The position numbers were made by a program, and so were the translations under genes. From Engraulis encrasicolus (lineage: Eukaryota > Chordata > Actinopteri > Clupeiformes > Engraulidae): DNA of 64,000 bases. Positions 10,701-23,700 of the stretch are shown here, piece after piece. A model generated the notes under the pieces. The model worked only from the letters and a program-made list of their open reading frames with translations. It was not told where the DNA came from and ran no database searches. The stretch is taken from the NCBI RefSeq assembly GCF_034702125.1, contig NC_085876.1, forward strand, positions 18,604,014 through 18,668,013, given 5' to 3'. Numbering within the stretch: position 1 is the first letter of the stretch; each line of letters starts with the position of its first letter.

Positions 10701-13700
10701 AGTATAATGTACAGGGGTTGGACAAAATAACTGAGACACCTGTCATTTTAGTGCCATTTAGTTCCTCTTGCGCCCACAGTTAATCCTGTTGAATGTGGTT
10801 CACCCGTCTTGGTAGTATGTAGACATTACCTTTGATACCATGGCTCTTGATACATCACAAAACTTGCTGTCTCGGTCAAAGAGGCAACAGTTACACACAC
10901 ACCAAGAATTTCTCATTTTTGAACTCTGTCATGTGTCACCCATAATCTCGTGTGGATTGGAAAATTTTGAGCAAAACTGTGCTCTTACCCTGCTAATTGA
11001 ATCTTCACCCTTCACTTTACTAGTGCAATGCACAATTAATGAAGATTGGCCAACAGGCTGGTCCACTTGAGCCATGAACCTTCCCAAACTAAAATGTCAG
11101 GTGTCTTAGTTATTTTGTCCAACCCCTGTCAAATGTAGCATATTGTTAATGTCCTTGTGTAACTACATTGTAAATACTCTGTGTAGGAATCTGGAGTTGG
11201 AGGCTGCCTTGCCTGAGGGTGGCGAGCGTGTGGTGAAGCGGCCCGCTCGCGGAGGAGGAGGAGGAGGAGGGAACGCCGAAGACCTGGCCCAACGTCTCCG
11301 CGACGACGGGGGCAACGAGAGCGCCAGCACGGCGCCGCGCAGCACGGAGGCCTCGCTGTCCGAGGACGTCTTCACCGAGTCCGAGCTCTCGCCCTCCTCC
11401 GACGAGCTGCTCCTGCAGCGCCACAAGTCGTCCGGCGCCTCCTCCGAGTCCGTGCAGACCATCAACCAGGCGGAGGCGGACACTGCCCCGGGGGCGGGAG
11501 AGAGGGAGGAGGGCGCCGGGGCTGCTGGGAAATGGGATGCGGATAGGGACGGGGCACAGGGACACCAGGAAGCCAGGAGCAGCACCAGTGGCAGTATTGG
11601 AGACAGGAAAAGCGTCTCGTCGTCTGGAGGTTTGGCTGCAGGCCTGGAGGTATTCGGGAGGGACGGAGACGGCGTCGTTCATGTTGGGGATGTTGGGATG
11701 AGAGGGGGCGGCGGCGACTCCCGTACCCCTTCCGAGTCACAGAGCTCCGACACGGTGGCGGCGGACGCTCCATCTTTGGGACAGGAAGTGAGCAGAGGAA
11801 GTGGCGTCGAGACGGCTGCAGGCACGGAGGAGCAAGGACAGCCAGGGGGGGGCACGGGCCACACTATGCAACAATCAGCCAATGAGGGTAAAGAGAGTGG
11901 TCAGGTGACCACCGGCGAGACCACACCAGCCAATTCTGATGGGGCAGAGAAAGGTCCCGGTGGGGAAGAAGGTGGGTACATCTGGTTCCATTGTCTTGTT
12001 AGTTTGCACTCCTTCAGGAGGTAATGGCATGGCTGAACTATCCATAAGCAGGGCTCGAGTTGTAGGGGGATGGGGGTGTATGCCATCCCCCCTACAATGA
12101 AAATGGTCTAAAATCATGCTCCTCAATGAAAATGGTCAAAAATCATCCTCCTCTAAAACAGGCCTCCCTTCTTCACATATTGTGTGTTAAAATTGCACTT
12201 TCAACAACTATATTTTCACATTTTTCTCGTGGGAGAACCCCCCGCACCCCCAATAACCAATCTCTGACCATCCCCCCTGCTTTGATTTTACAACTCGACC
12301 ACTGTCCATAGGGGCCAGCGGCACAGTGCCCAGGGGCACCAGCCATTTTCAACCAGTTTAGGAGCACAATATGATACAAGTTTTACGAATATGTAGCACA
12401 TAGGAGGTACCTGTGAGAGGTATAGTGCCCACAGGAATCACATCGGCTTAATACGGCCCTGGCAAATGGTGCTATTCTTAAAGACGCACAAGGTAGGATG
12501 ATGTCGTTTGCGCGGTGCCCGTGGCATGCCTGTCACAAAATCTACACCGTAATGAAAAAATGCTGTTCAAATAAACTCGCTGTGAGAATGTGTTTCATCG
12601 CGGAATGCCAGCAGTTGACACAAATCTGAATACGGTATGTAAAGCGATTTTTTGTATGAGAAGTGTTTCCCACGACGACTCAATTCGAGGCTGTCTCAAG
12701 TTCAGTTAACTTACAAACTTGAGGCAACTGGTCAACTTGTTGTTTTACGTTTAACTGTCTGCAATGTATTAGTGTAGGGCCTGTGAACATAGAACAAGGG
12801 AAATATAGGACATGGGGAACATAGGACCATTGGAATATAGGACATGGGGAACATAGGACCATTGGAATATAGGACGGGTGGAAAATAGTGATGACCCCTT
12901 TTTATATTAGACATGGGCTGTTTTTGTGTGTCATTGGCTACGTTTACATTATGTTTTTAATTCCGAATTAATAATTCTGAATTAAATAGTTCCGTCGAGT
13001 TTACTTTGATCTTTCATTTAATTCCGAATTTTGAAGTGTTCATATGACATTTTCCAAGTGGAATGAACCTTTATTCAGAATTAAAGCTAGTTCATTGCAG
13101 AATTAAATGTCTCATGTAAACATAGCAAGTGTGTGTGAACTATCTCCTTTTAGATCTTAATCATGCCATGCCTTACATTAAGGGATCACGTTTTTTGCCG
13201 GCAAGAGGAAAGTGAAAGCACTGCGTCGGGGGAGGCATTTGCTCTCAAGGCTCTCTGCTTTAGTTAAGAGAAGAGAGGAGAAGCCGCTTAATTACGCAGT
13301 GGTGGCAGGCGGGCGCGGCGGCGGCTGCCTTGTTTTGGGCGAGAGGAACGGCCTCCAAATTGATTTGCTGTTTATCCTGAAGCTGTGATTACAGCGATGT
13401 AGGCTAACGACTTTAGAGTTGGCTCTTCAGGGACACGGGGAAGATAAGAGGACGAAAATTGTTGTTGTTGTTTCTGTGCCGTGCTGTTGCTGTGTTGTTG
13501 CTGTGCTGTGCCGTGCTGTGCTGTGCTGTGCTGTGCTGTGCCGTGCCGTGCCGTGCCGTGCCGTGCTGTGCACTCGTGGGGATGTGAGGGTTTGGACTTC
13601 TTTACCTTCTTTGAACATGTCTTTATGATATGAGTTGATTCAACTCCTCTGTGTGACATTCACTGCTTCCTAATTTCACTAAACATGATCTATATTATTC

Positions 13701-14825
13701 CTTAATGTTCAGTGACATTGATTACACATTATTCCCCATTTATATGGAGTGCTAGCATCTCGTATTCATTTGTACAAACTGTTTACTCGCTTAGTATGAA
13801 TGTGTCGTTTACTTTTAGTCATTTAATTTTAATATCCCATGATATGATGCTGGTGCAGCTTCAGTGTTCATTTGTACAAACACTGTTGATCCACTTAGTA
13901 TACTGTATACTAGATGAAGTCTTGTGCAGGAATTTCAATATTGCATATAGCAAAAGATCCTGCTTCTGTTTATGTGTAGGCTGTCAGGTCTGATTAAGTG
14001 AGAGGCAATGAAACCAGTGGCATTGATTACACAATTCCTCACATGCCGTGTATGAACATTATGTATCCATTTGTACAGACCCTGTAGAGCCACTTGCATT
14101 TTATTGATGACGTCTAGTACAGTAATTCTAATATCGTGTAATAAATAAGATCCTGCTGTTTGTACTTTGGAGAAACCAGTCAGCTAAGTGTAATCAGAGA
14201 GAGTAGAGAGAGAGAGATTCCATTGGCCCATTGTTTCCGGGTTCTCTTATTGCAAGGGGGAGGGGGGGAAATCACCCTTTAGGCAGACCTAGGCAGACTT
14301 AAGGACTGTTCTATTCAATGCTAGGAGTATTATGACACGCCCCTTTAGGCAGACCGGAACCTGGTCATGTTAGGTGCCCATAGCAACCTATTACATTGGC
14401 ATATCTCTATATACTTAAAGAATCTCTGTTGTAAAGTAATCCAAATGTGTGTGTTTCCCTGTGTCCCCCATTGCAGGAGTCCCGGCGGGTGGTGGGGAGA
14501 AGCGTAAGACTTGCTCCCATCGCTTCCTGAGCCTGCGTGTGGGCAAGGCCATGAGGAAGACCTTCGTGTCCCACGCCAGCGCCTCCATGCAGCAGTACAT
14601 GCAGAGGGACCGCAAGCACGAGTACTGGTTTGCCGTCCCTGCTGAGAGGTGAGTGAGCTGCTAAATTCCACTTGGAAGCATGGATAGCCATGCGTTGTGT
14701 GTTGTTCAGCCATTTTAAGTTTTACTCTGTATATCTTTCTTTTAGATTACTCATTTATCTCAACCCCTCCACCTTTTTTTAATGTTCTTTATGTCTGTTA
14801 AATGTGTTGTGTGTGCGTGTGTGCG

Positions 14826-14910
<85 letters not shown>

Positions 14911-17643
14911 GTTTGTGTGAGAGGTGTGCACCACTGCAAAACAATTGCCCATACTGGGACAAATAAAGGCTATTAAAGAAAACAAAGCCCATTGGGAAAC
15001 TTCAACTCCCATTGTCATTGTGACACAGCACTCCACAGCACACAAGTGAACACTGCACACTGCACACAACGAAATTGCATTTATGCCTCACCCGTGCAAG
15101 GGGGCAGCCCTCAGTGGCGCCCCATGGGGAGCAGTGCGGTGGGACGGTACCATGCTCAGGGTACCTCAGTCATGGAGGAGGATGGGGGAGAGCACTGGTT
15201 GATTACTCCCCCCAATTACTAATAAGAGCACTTTCACACCAGAACGGACGCTGTCTGGGGCGGGACGGAAGCGATTTTTACCGGCGCCTGCGAAAATACA
15301 TGGAAACAGATCTGGGCTGCATTTCCCAAAGTAGTACTTAAGCCTAAGTAGTACTTAAGTATGAGGGGCCTCCTAGGCAATATGCCAGAAATAGGTCTGA
15401 AATCATCACTAAAAGTTTATAAATATGCTATTTTACCTCGCACATGCACTTGGCGCAACAATTTTATTTGCATGTGTGAAAAAAAATATAATATGTAGGC
15501 CTAATACTTGGCAAACACAGCCCTGTCCTTCCACACCAACACGGCGGTAGTTGGGTGCTAGCGGCGTGCCATGCTGCATTCGGAAAATCCAACTAAAGCG
15601 GAATTTTGACAGTGGTGGCGGCGGCGGTGTCCCGTTGAAAGGAGTGGCAAAGTGGGGGCGAAGGCTTAGTAGAACACACCACCCGAGACTTAGCAGAATG
15701 ATCACCGTCTTGGCCATGTGAAACTGGCATAAAGCGGCAGCATTCGGGCTGGTCATCTCCGATGACAAACGCATTTACTGGCGATTCTGAGCCACCCACC
15801 ATGGGTTGTGTGTCATTTTTGAATACAGTGCCATTGACTTGCATGGTCACACACTGCACTTATGGCAGAAACATCTGTGTTTCTTTGCTCTCTGGTTGGG
15901 CCTTTCTTTTACTTGACCACCTTTTGAGGAAATGAGGAAGGCAAGGGAGTCCCTCGTTTTCCACCAATTTTATTATTATTCTTTAACTGAAATCGTCAGA
16001 CAGGCTTTCCATCGATGTGCCCGCTTCAAAGTGGATTAACCGTAAACGAGCTATGGCCTCATTTCTTCTCAAGGGACCGTAAATCTCAATCTAATTTGCC
16101 GTAGCGAGCGGCGTAATTGAATCACAGGCCAGCTTGTAAAGTCCTATCATGTTCACGCGCGGGAAAATAAATTGCAAATGGAAGATTTTTTTTTTCAATT
16201 CGTCATCAACACCACACCACTACCACACACCATGAACAAGGTCTGCTTTCAACAGCCATAAACATTACATTGACAAGAGTGTAAAATATGGCAAAACAGC
16301 CGCTGGCGTCATCATGTTCCAGCCTCGCCGCCACTTCACCCCTGATACTAAACGTAAACAACACAAATCACTTTCTGCTTCGTTTCTGGGAACATGTTGC
16401 CCAGTTCATGGAAGAAGCAAGCCAAGCAAGTGGATGTTCTAGGTATATAAATATAATGGAGGCCGTCCGCCTTTGGACGCAGTCTTTCGTTTTCTAAAAG
16501 GGAAGACATTATTATCGGGTGGACAGGGCCGCTGACAGCTTTGGACAGGCCCTGGACAAAGTCACACGCACACGCGCACTGTTGAAGTTTACCGTCTTGG
16601 TCTATACTTCTTGCATGTTCAAAATCCGAGTCAAAGGAATCAAAAACTCCAAAAGCCAAATTAATCTATTTATTTTCTAAAATGACCAAATAACAAAATG
16701 ACCACCACTGGTAATATCCAGAATACCAGCAATGGCCCATACACAGTAAACACTACAGCTTTCCAGAACTGCAGAGTCTACTACATAAAAATGACAATGA
16801 CAACGAAAGCATTTACGGAACGTTCCGGAGATCCTAACCTTCTCTCGCCCTGACCGATAACACGTATTGAGTTCGGGTGGAACAAAATTAGGAACTCCTG
16901 AATATCCCTATCTGTTGGTATTTATGGTTTGTGGGTGTATGGGTGTGGTTATGTGTAAGCAATTACGTGATTTGTTAGTTAACCCAGAATATGCCTAATC
17001 TGTGTCGATTGTAAGCTGCTGTCATCATCTCCAGGTGGGCCTTGATTTCATCACTCTAGGTCTTCATGACCTCATCTGTGGACTTCCTGAGTTCTGTAAC
17101 TTTAATCAAGCAATACACATACAACAGCACATTCTTTTGACATATTTGAGGGTCCTTGGTTCTGAAAAGATTGAAATCCAATGTTAGTCGTTTCACATTG
17201 TCACCTACTCCTGGCCTCCTAAAAAGGATTAAGTCAAATAGTTTCGCTTCTGAGTGACAACACTGTATCCTATGTCCTAGAAAGAATGATACTTCAAGGA
17301 GTTAGTGTGGACTTCAGACTTATTCAGAAAATAAGCAATCAGTTAATCAAACATCACATGACAGGCTTTCAGCTTGTCTCACAACAATGTTTGATGACAT
17401 CTGTAGGCTCTCCTAACAAGAATGGGCAATTACTCAACATCCTCAACTCATGATTGTCACATGGGGCCATCACTCAATGGTTTGAGAGTGCCCACCAACA
17501 GAGGAACAAGATACATTCATTTTAATGTTTTTAATCATAACCAAATATTGTAGAATTTCCTGCAAACACAAATGAATACCTGAACAACTTGTTGTAAGCC
17601 AATGCATTACATTTCAGGACCTCAGAATCTAGCCTATTTTCCA

Positions 17644-17711
<68 letters not shown>

Positions 17712-20700
17712 GCTGGTAATCTGGCATACAGATACACAGGCATTTTCCCAGGCCATTTCTCGGTCCCAGTCCAGCCCTGCACACACACACACACACACAC
17801 ACCCAATTCATACAATGTAATGACGATCCAATTCTGCCCAACCACTCACCCCCTGTCTCCTTGTGCCCTGGACCTCTCACCCCTTTGTTTGTCTCCCACC
17901 CCCGTATCTGCTTTCCTGGGGATGGACAATGACTTCTCTTGCTTCAGGCTGACCCACTTGAGTGGTCGAGCATTAGATGCGCGTTTGTTGTGTGTTTGCC
18001 TGTTTGGGCGTGCAGTAGTGCCCTGTTAATGGTGAGGCCGTGCGTGCCTTGCCGCGGACACCACAGTGGCGCATGGTGGAGTGAGTGGAGGGGTGCATTC
18101 CAATATGCACACTCCCGTCCTCCACTTGTGCTTGTGGCCTCGTACCAAGAAGTAATACGTCATGATGACATCACTGACAACAGCATTATATTTCAATATC
18201 TCGCAAAAGCTCAATTGTAAAGTAATTTTCTCATTTTCAAACAGGATGGTAAATGAAGGATAGTCCCCCAAAAATTGTTTTGGCTGGGCTGACAGCGGGG
18301 AAACTTCATTGTTTTCTCCACGAAGGCGGGGCATCAGCAAAACATGAAGCCACAAGCCCAAGTGGAGGACGCAAGGTTGCATATTAGAAAGCACCCGAGG
18401 TTTTCATATCGCCACTTACCAGGCGGTGGCTGCAGGGGGGGCAGAGGAGGGCAGTGGGCTGCAGCTGGCATCAGGCCCAAATGCTGGGTGCACTGTGACC
18501 CAAGCCAACCCCACAGGGTTCACTTCACTCTCTTCTCTTCTCCTCTCTTCTGTCCTTGCATCTTATGTTCTCTTCTTCTTCTTCTTCTTCTTCTTCTTCT
18601 TCTTCTTCTTCTTCTTCTTCTTCTTCTTCTTCTTCTTCTTCTTCTTCTTCTTCTTCTTCTTCTTCTTCTTCTTCTCTCCTGACCTCATATCTTTTCTTTT
18701 CTTCTTCTCTTCTCTTCTCTTCTCTTCTCTTCTCTTCTCTTCTCTTCTCTTCTCTTCTCTTCTCTTCTCTTCTCTTCTCTTCTCTTCTCTTCTCTCTCCT
18801 GCCCTTGCTTCCTCTTCCTCCTCTTCATCTTCTTCTACTTCTTCTTCCTCTTCTTCTTTTCTGTTTTTTTTTTTTTTTTACTGTATTTGGAGCGTTCATA
18901 TTACAGTCATTGCTGAATACCTTGTTACACTGGGTAAAGAGTCCTAGTTGATGAGTCCATAGCTACTTCAATTATTCCTTTTACTGCCAACAGCCTTCGC
19001 ATGCCTTTTAAATTATACATACACATTTTAACTGAATTAATCTAAATGTAGGTCAGTTTACAGTAACTTAATTTAGTGACATGTGTGGTGACATACAAGT
19101 AGGCCTACATGCGTTGGGACCATTTATACTCCTGCAAAGTGTTTACTGGTGTCATCCAGTTCAACCAGCCAGCCCCCTGAGTATCCCATCAGAGATTCTT
19201 TAAAGGGGCATTCCACCGGTGGAGACATGAATATGTTACTGAAAGTAGGTCATATTTATAGTAGAATAGTAACATACATTTCTAATTTGGTGCCTTCTTG
19301 GCCAAGAAAAGGCAGAAAATGACTTTTTAGTGCTTGTGGATTTGTGACAACAATCCCCATAATGCACTGCGTTGCTCAAGTTCCACAGGCCACACCCAGT
19401 TATTTGGGACTCTATGCATCATCCCTCCCTCAGCTTGCAGGCAGTGTTGCCAGATTGGGCTGTTTCCCGCCCAATTGGGCTGCTTAGGATGGTCGTGTGC
19501 GGGTAAAAATGGCATTTAGCAGAAAAACCCGCCCAATTTTAGCCATAGAAATCAATAGAATTGGGCGGGATTTTGAGCTTCTAGGCTGGTTTTGAGCATT
19601 TTTTGGGCTGGAAATCATCAGCCTCATCTGGCAACCCTGCTTGCAGGTGCATCACAGTGGGACAGACATCACTGGAAAGGAGAAGCTGGAGCACACTGCA
19701 GCTTAGTTTTCAAGACTTAATTTTGTGCACACACGCGACCAACGTTTCTGTGTTGCTACACCTTCTTCAGAGTCAAATGATAGCAAGAGAGTGACACACA
19801 TTTCAAGACTTGACATTCACAGGTGATCCTACTTGGTTTGGCTAAATTGGTCTGATCTCATTGCAGGTAATTGACCCCACCCCCCAACACCAGGACAAAA
19901 TTGTAGACAATTAGACAGCTTGCCAACTTCCCAAAACAAAATAAAAAAGTGAAAAAAACAATACACAAAGAACATTGTCAATAAAACCACAGCTACAATT
20001 ATTACAAGACCACAGCCGCGATGTTGGAACAATTTGTTACAGAGAGCAAGACATATTGTGTTCCTCATTTATGCCCTGAGGCTCCACTGAATTTAGAGTA
20101 TGAATCCAAAATGCCTTTCTACGAAGCCTCTCTGTCTAATTGTCTGCAATCTTGTCCTGGTGTTGGGGGGTGGGGTCAATTACCTGCAATGAGATGAGAC
20201 CAATTTAGCCAAACCAAGTGGGATCACCTTTGAATGTCAAGTCTTGAAATGTGTGTCTCTCTCTTGCTATCATTTGACTCTGAAGAAGGTGTAGCAACAC
20301 CGAAACGTTGGTCGGGTGTGTACAAAAATAAAGTCTTGAAAACTAAGCTGCAGTGTGGTCCAGCTTCTCCTTTCCAGCTATGCCAGTGACTTACTGGCAG
20401 TGTTGCCAGATGAGGCTGATGATTTCCAGCCCAAAAAATGCTCAAAACCCACCTGGAAGCACTAAATCCCACCCAATTCTATTGATGTCGATGGGAAAGA
20501 TTGGGCGAGTTTTCCTGTAACATGCCATTTTTACCCGCAGACGGCTATCTCAAGCAGCCCAATTGGGTGGGAAACAGCCCAATCTGGCAACACTGCTTAC
20601 CGGAGCCTCAATGCCAGTGATTTCAAAAGCACTGGGACACTGATCTGTGATAGGTCTGTTAGAGCATTAGGTCCAACCCCCTATGGGCGGGGTTGAAAAG

Positions 20701-23700
20701 GTGGGAAAAAGGCTTGTAGTCTCAACAGAAATCCACCTCTCTTACACTTCCTATGTCGATGATGCAAAATGACCATTTTTACATCATTGACATAGGAAGT
20801 GTTAAGAGATGAATGCGGGTTTCTCCTATCTCAGGGGGAATTGAGAGATTTTTGCAAGACCATTCAAAAGTATGACTGGGTGTCTAGCAATGGAAAGCCT
20901 AATGCAAAATGGGTGGAGTGTCCCTTTAAGTATAGAGATATGCCAATGTAATAGGTTGCTATGGGCACCTAACATGACCAGGTTCCGGTCTGCCTAAAGG
21001 GGTGTGTCATAATACTCCTAGCATTGAATAGAACAGTCCTTAGGTCAGCTTAGGTCTGCCTAAAGGGGTCCCCCCCCTCCCTCTTGCAATAATAGAACCC
21101 GGAAACAATGGGCCAATGGAACCTCTCTCTCTCTACTCTCTCTTATCCCACGGCATCCCAACAACCGGCTTAGGGGCTCCGCACACCGCTTCTGCCATAG
21201 TGCAGCACTGCTCTGCCAATGCTCGATTCCACTGTTTTCAATACAACCTCGAGGAAGAAAAATCCGCACTCACGAACTGCGTCTCATTATTTATTTATAT
21301 TACCACCTTGTCCAAAAGCAAACCGCCTTTTGGCTATCAAGCCTTCATCAAGCAGTTTGTGAGTGCAGATTTTTCTTCCATTTTATCTTTTCTTTTCTTT
21401 TCTTTTATCTTTTCTTCTTACATTTTGTTGATACATTTTATCGCGCACCCAAAGACTTTCATTTTTTTCCAAGAAGTTGAGCACGTCCTTTGCCAAAACT
21501 TCAATACAACCTCCCACACCCGCCAACATCTCCTGATGTGTTGCGTTTTAGGGCAGAGTTCTATTTTGTCTGAGCCACCATTTTTTTATCTACTGCCCCA
21601 CCGGTCCCCTGAATATATATTGCAAAAGTCATTTCTAAGATTCCTTTACAAAATATGTCATATTTCATGTGAAGCTGCATAACATTACAATTATTTCGGG
21701 GGCCGGATAAAATGGCCTCAAGGGCCGTAAATGGCCCTAGAGACATAGGTTCCCCACCCCTGACATAAACGGGTCAAGGGGCCTATATACTGTACTGTAC
21801 ATACAGGTACGCATGTGGTCAGAAATATGGGGCAACCTTGGCCTGAGACTCCTGGGCTCAGAGGGTTATGGGTTCAAATCCTACTGCTACCAGTAGTAGG
21901 GAGACTGAGGGTGCTTTCCTACATCATCAGCCACAGCTGAAATCATAGCTGGATCATTCCTACCCCGTCTCTCTCTCTCCAAACCATTTCATGTTGTCTC
22001 ATCACTGTCACTATTGAATAAAGGCATAAAGGCACAAAAAATACTTCTAAAAAGACGATCTCTGTCTGCCCCTTCTCCCTGTGCTCAGGTCAGACCATCT
22101 GTACTCCTTCTTCGTCCAGTGGACCCCTGACATGTATGGGGAGAGCGGCGTCACCCGAGAGCCGGGCTTCGTGGTCGTGAAGAAGACCGAGAAGGAGTCG
22201 GCGGAGGACGGCGAAGACAAGCCGGCGGCGGCGGACATCACAGCCAAGGAGTGGGAGGTGAGTGAGGGAGGAGGGAGCACTGAGGGATGGAGGGAGAGAA
22301 AGAGGGAGGGAGAGAGAGAGAGAGAGCGCTGAGGAAGGGAGGGAGGGAGGTGAGGAAGGGAGAGCTGAGGAAGTGAGGGAGGAAGGGAGGGAGGGAGGTG
22401 ACGGGGGAGCAAAGAGGGAGGGAGCACTGAGGGAGGGAACTGAGGGAGGGAGAGAAGGCGGGAGCCCTAAGGAAGGGAGCACTGAGGAAGGAGGTGAGGG
22501 AGGGAGAGATGGAGGGAGGTGAGGAAAGGAGGTGAAAGAGGGAGGTGATGGGGAAGCACTGATGGAGGGAAAGCTGAGAAAGAGGGCGAGAGAGAGGGAG
22601 GGAGGTCAGGAAAGGAGGTGAGGGAGGCTGGTGACGGGGGAGCACTGAGGGAGGGAGAGCTGAGAAAGGGAGGGAGAGAAAGAGGGAGGGAATACTGAGG
22701 GATGGAGGTGAGGGAGGGAGAGATGGAGGAGAGGGAGGGAGAGATGGAGGGTGGAAGAACTGAGGGATGGAGGAGAGGGAGGGAGAGATGGAGGGAGGGA
22801 GCACTGAGGTGCATTATGCTGCCTGCCGTGTCACCAATGCATCCACTTGCACTGTTATACAATGTCCATAACAGGCTGACAACAGCTGTCTGTGCCACTT
22901 ATGTAGTCTTAGCCATTATCTTGCCTGTTATTCAATTCTGTTGCTATTTTTATACGTTATCATCTGTGATGGGTTGGCATACTGTATGTGTGTGTGTTCA
23001 TTGTGGTCTGTTACAATCAAAATGTGTGATTTGTGTGTTCAATATCATTGTGACTGTTGTGGTTTTTAATCATGTCTTGTGATCTTTTTATGGACATCCA
23101 ATTTGTGTGTTTTGTGCCTCGATGATCCAGTTAAACTCATCTTGATGGTGATATGAGAGAGGATGCTTGTTCAAAACGTGGAGGATCTGTCATGTGTGTT
23201 TGCAATTATTTACTGTATGTGCCTATTTATATGCCTGCTTGTATGCATGGATGATATTGGTGTCTGTCAGTGTCAATTACATGTCTTGTTTTCATTTGTT
23301 TTTCTTTGTGCAAAAAGATGACGTTATTTTTGTGCAAGGATGCAATGGAGTGCTATGCAGAAGCAGGGATGCTGACAGGGGGGGGGGACAAAGGGTACAT
23401 TTGTCCCGGGCCCAGGGAGAGAAGGGGCCCAGAATTGGGTCCTTATTGCATTGTATGTGTTTGGCTAGGGGAGGAATTTCAGATTATTTTGTCCTGTGCC
23501 CAAAGCTGTCAGCGGCCCTGTGTAGCTGTATGAGATCACAGTTCACATCGCGTTGTCGTGACGGGGCATTAGGGGTGATAACATCGACTTGGTAGTGACT
23601 CACACATCCATGTTCCCCTCCGTAATTACATTTGGTCTGTTTCCATCATTGCAGCCTAGTGTTACTCCGTTACTCCCTGCACTGTTTGTCCAGACCAGTG

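Larger units (their letters stand above)
7923..11186. other. oxr1 intron rich in MITEs and SINEs
   Basis: Contains a hAT-like remnant (about 7966-8150), a MITE with CAGGGC-type ends (8188-8355), a partial CCAGAGA-type MITE (8364-8528), a tRNA-derived SINE (8739-8840), a full CCAGAGA-type MITE (8841-9085), a reverse SINE (about 9378-9502, inverted B box GATTCGAACCCGGGTC), an AAT/CA microsatellite patch near 10530-10601 and a mariner-like MITE (10712-11129). No other exon seen. Confidence 0.65.
14649..22088. other. oxr1 intron with simple repeats and a large palindrome
   Basis: Holds (GT)n at 14811-14905, (CA)n at 17648-17712 and 17780-17804, a (TTC)n then (TTCTC)n block at 18570-18870, a 1.73-kb TTAA-flanked palindromic element (19196-20933) nested in a CCAGAGA-type MITE, and a possible tRNA-derived SINE (21829-22010, GGGTTCAAATCC B box). 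The stretch 15300-17600 shows nothing I can name. Confidence 0.6.

Noticed and set aside
10840..11070. 76-aa ORF inside the mariner-like MITE as a transposase remnant
   Set aside because: No similarity in motif to a DDE/D domain that I can see; probably chance.
11146..11882. Long ORFs on the minus strand opposite the big oxr1 exon
   Set aside because: GC-rich exon with strong sense-strand continuity into neighbouring exons; antisense frames are by-products.
18344..18951. Poly-Leu/Phe/Ser ORFs up to 173 aa
   Set aside because: Caused by (TTC)n and (TTCTC)n; hydrophobic runs are not a membrane protein.
22047..22898. Ser/Pro-rich ORFs on the minus strand
   Set aside because: Translation of the polypurine minisatellite; no start context, domain or splice evidence.
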